DNA from: Mermis nigrescens
Lineage: Eukaryota > Nematoda > Enoplea > Mermithida > Mermithidae
Assembly (NCBI GenBank): GCA_036768485.1
Contig: JAVLUZ010000257.1
Coordinates: 1,192,382 to 1,256,381, forward strand
Reading direction: 5' to 3'
DNA: 64,000 bases
Notes under the pieces: generated by a model
Told to the model about the DNA's origin: nothing
Databases searched by the model: none
The model's input: the letters and a program-made list of their open reading frames with translations, nothing else
Position numbers and translations under genes: made by a program
In this document: piece after piece, positions 63,881 to 64,000 of the stretch
How the letters are laid out: every line of letters starts with the position of its first letter
Numbering within the stretch: the first letter of the stretch is position 1

Positions 63881-64000
63881 CAGGCACGTAGCTGGTCCTC
63901 CTATTTTGGGGTGACCAACACCAATTCTGGGGGGTCTAAGCCAAACATAGCACAAAATAACGAGTAAAAAGTCCTATTCTTCCAATTTTTTCTTAATTTG
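63881..64000 (+). mobile_element. Family F MITE cut by the window end
   Basis: Begins CAGGCACGTAGCTGGTCCTC and continues with the family interior to the last base. Confidence 0.85.

Overview
This is animal genomic DNA: AT-rich, with spliced genes whose small exons lie far apart in introns full of non-autonomous transposons. Three conserved genes are readable, all on the minus strand. The first is a thyroid-hormone-receptor-type nuclear receptor (NR1A): three exons at 1591-2832 cover the whole DNA-binding domain and hinge, and the ligand-binding domain runs off the left edge. The second is a complete family-1 uracil-DNA glycosylase: three exons between 21786 and 29624, 267 codons, with every catalytic motif present. 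The third is an intronless SAYSD1 homologue at 38143-38598. An NR1A receptor argues against a typical insect or Caenorhabditis-like nematode. It fits lophotrochozoans, flatworms, deuterostomes or an early-branching ecdysozoan. I cannot place the species from sequence alone.

Weaker coding signals are a signal-peptide first exon (13720-13819, plus), a frame-broken fibronectin-III-like fragment (9569-9935, plus) and a GC-richer island with open frames on both strands (about 7.1-7.6 kb). A truncated LTR retrotransposon occupies 41.6-44.9 kb (LTR, primer-binding site, leader, Gag with a CCHC knuckle). Its 3' end is fused to a decayed non-LTR (Jockey/CR1-like) reverse transcriptase that stops at a 100-N assembly gap (40273-40372).

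Most of the rest is repeats. I could define several MITE families by terminal inverted repeats and 8-bp target-site duplications (TSDs), the signature of hAT-like transposition. Family A has about 13 copies of 230-270 bp with CATA(C/G) termini. Family C is about 400 bp with CATACATG termini and an internal GGCGCGAAGCGCC hairpin. Family E has CAGGGGCGGAT termini, F has CAGGCACGTAGCT termini, J has CAGTGTTTTTTT termini, and K is a 1.07-kb element inside a (TA)n tract. Other structures are a 1.1-kb element with near-identical 174/187-bp inverted arms (52242-53377), foldback elements built of short tandem units (8.8-9.05, 59.9-61.4 kb), seven long (TA)n tracts, a 164-bp tandem array (34.4-35.05 kb) and a 2.3-kb field with ten exact copies of the octamer TTTACACT/AGTGTAAA (48.96-51.21 kb).

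Layout: 0-3 kb receptor gene; 3-21 kb repeats and weak exons; 21.8-29.6 kb glycosylase gene; 29.7-37.9 kb MITEs, (TA)n tracts and nested elements; 38.0-38.7 kb SAYSD1; 38.8-39.7 kb diverged tandem repeat; 40.3-44.9 kb retroelements; 45-48.4 kb featureless AT-rich DNA; 48.5-51.6 kb (TA)n and octamer field; 52.2-64 kb foldbacks and MITEs. The genes show no operon-like coupling.
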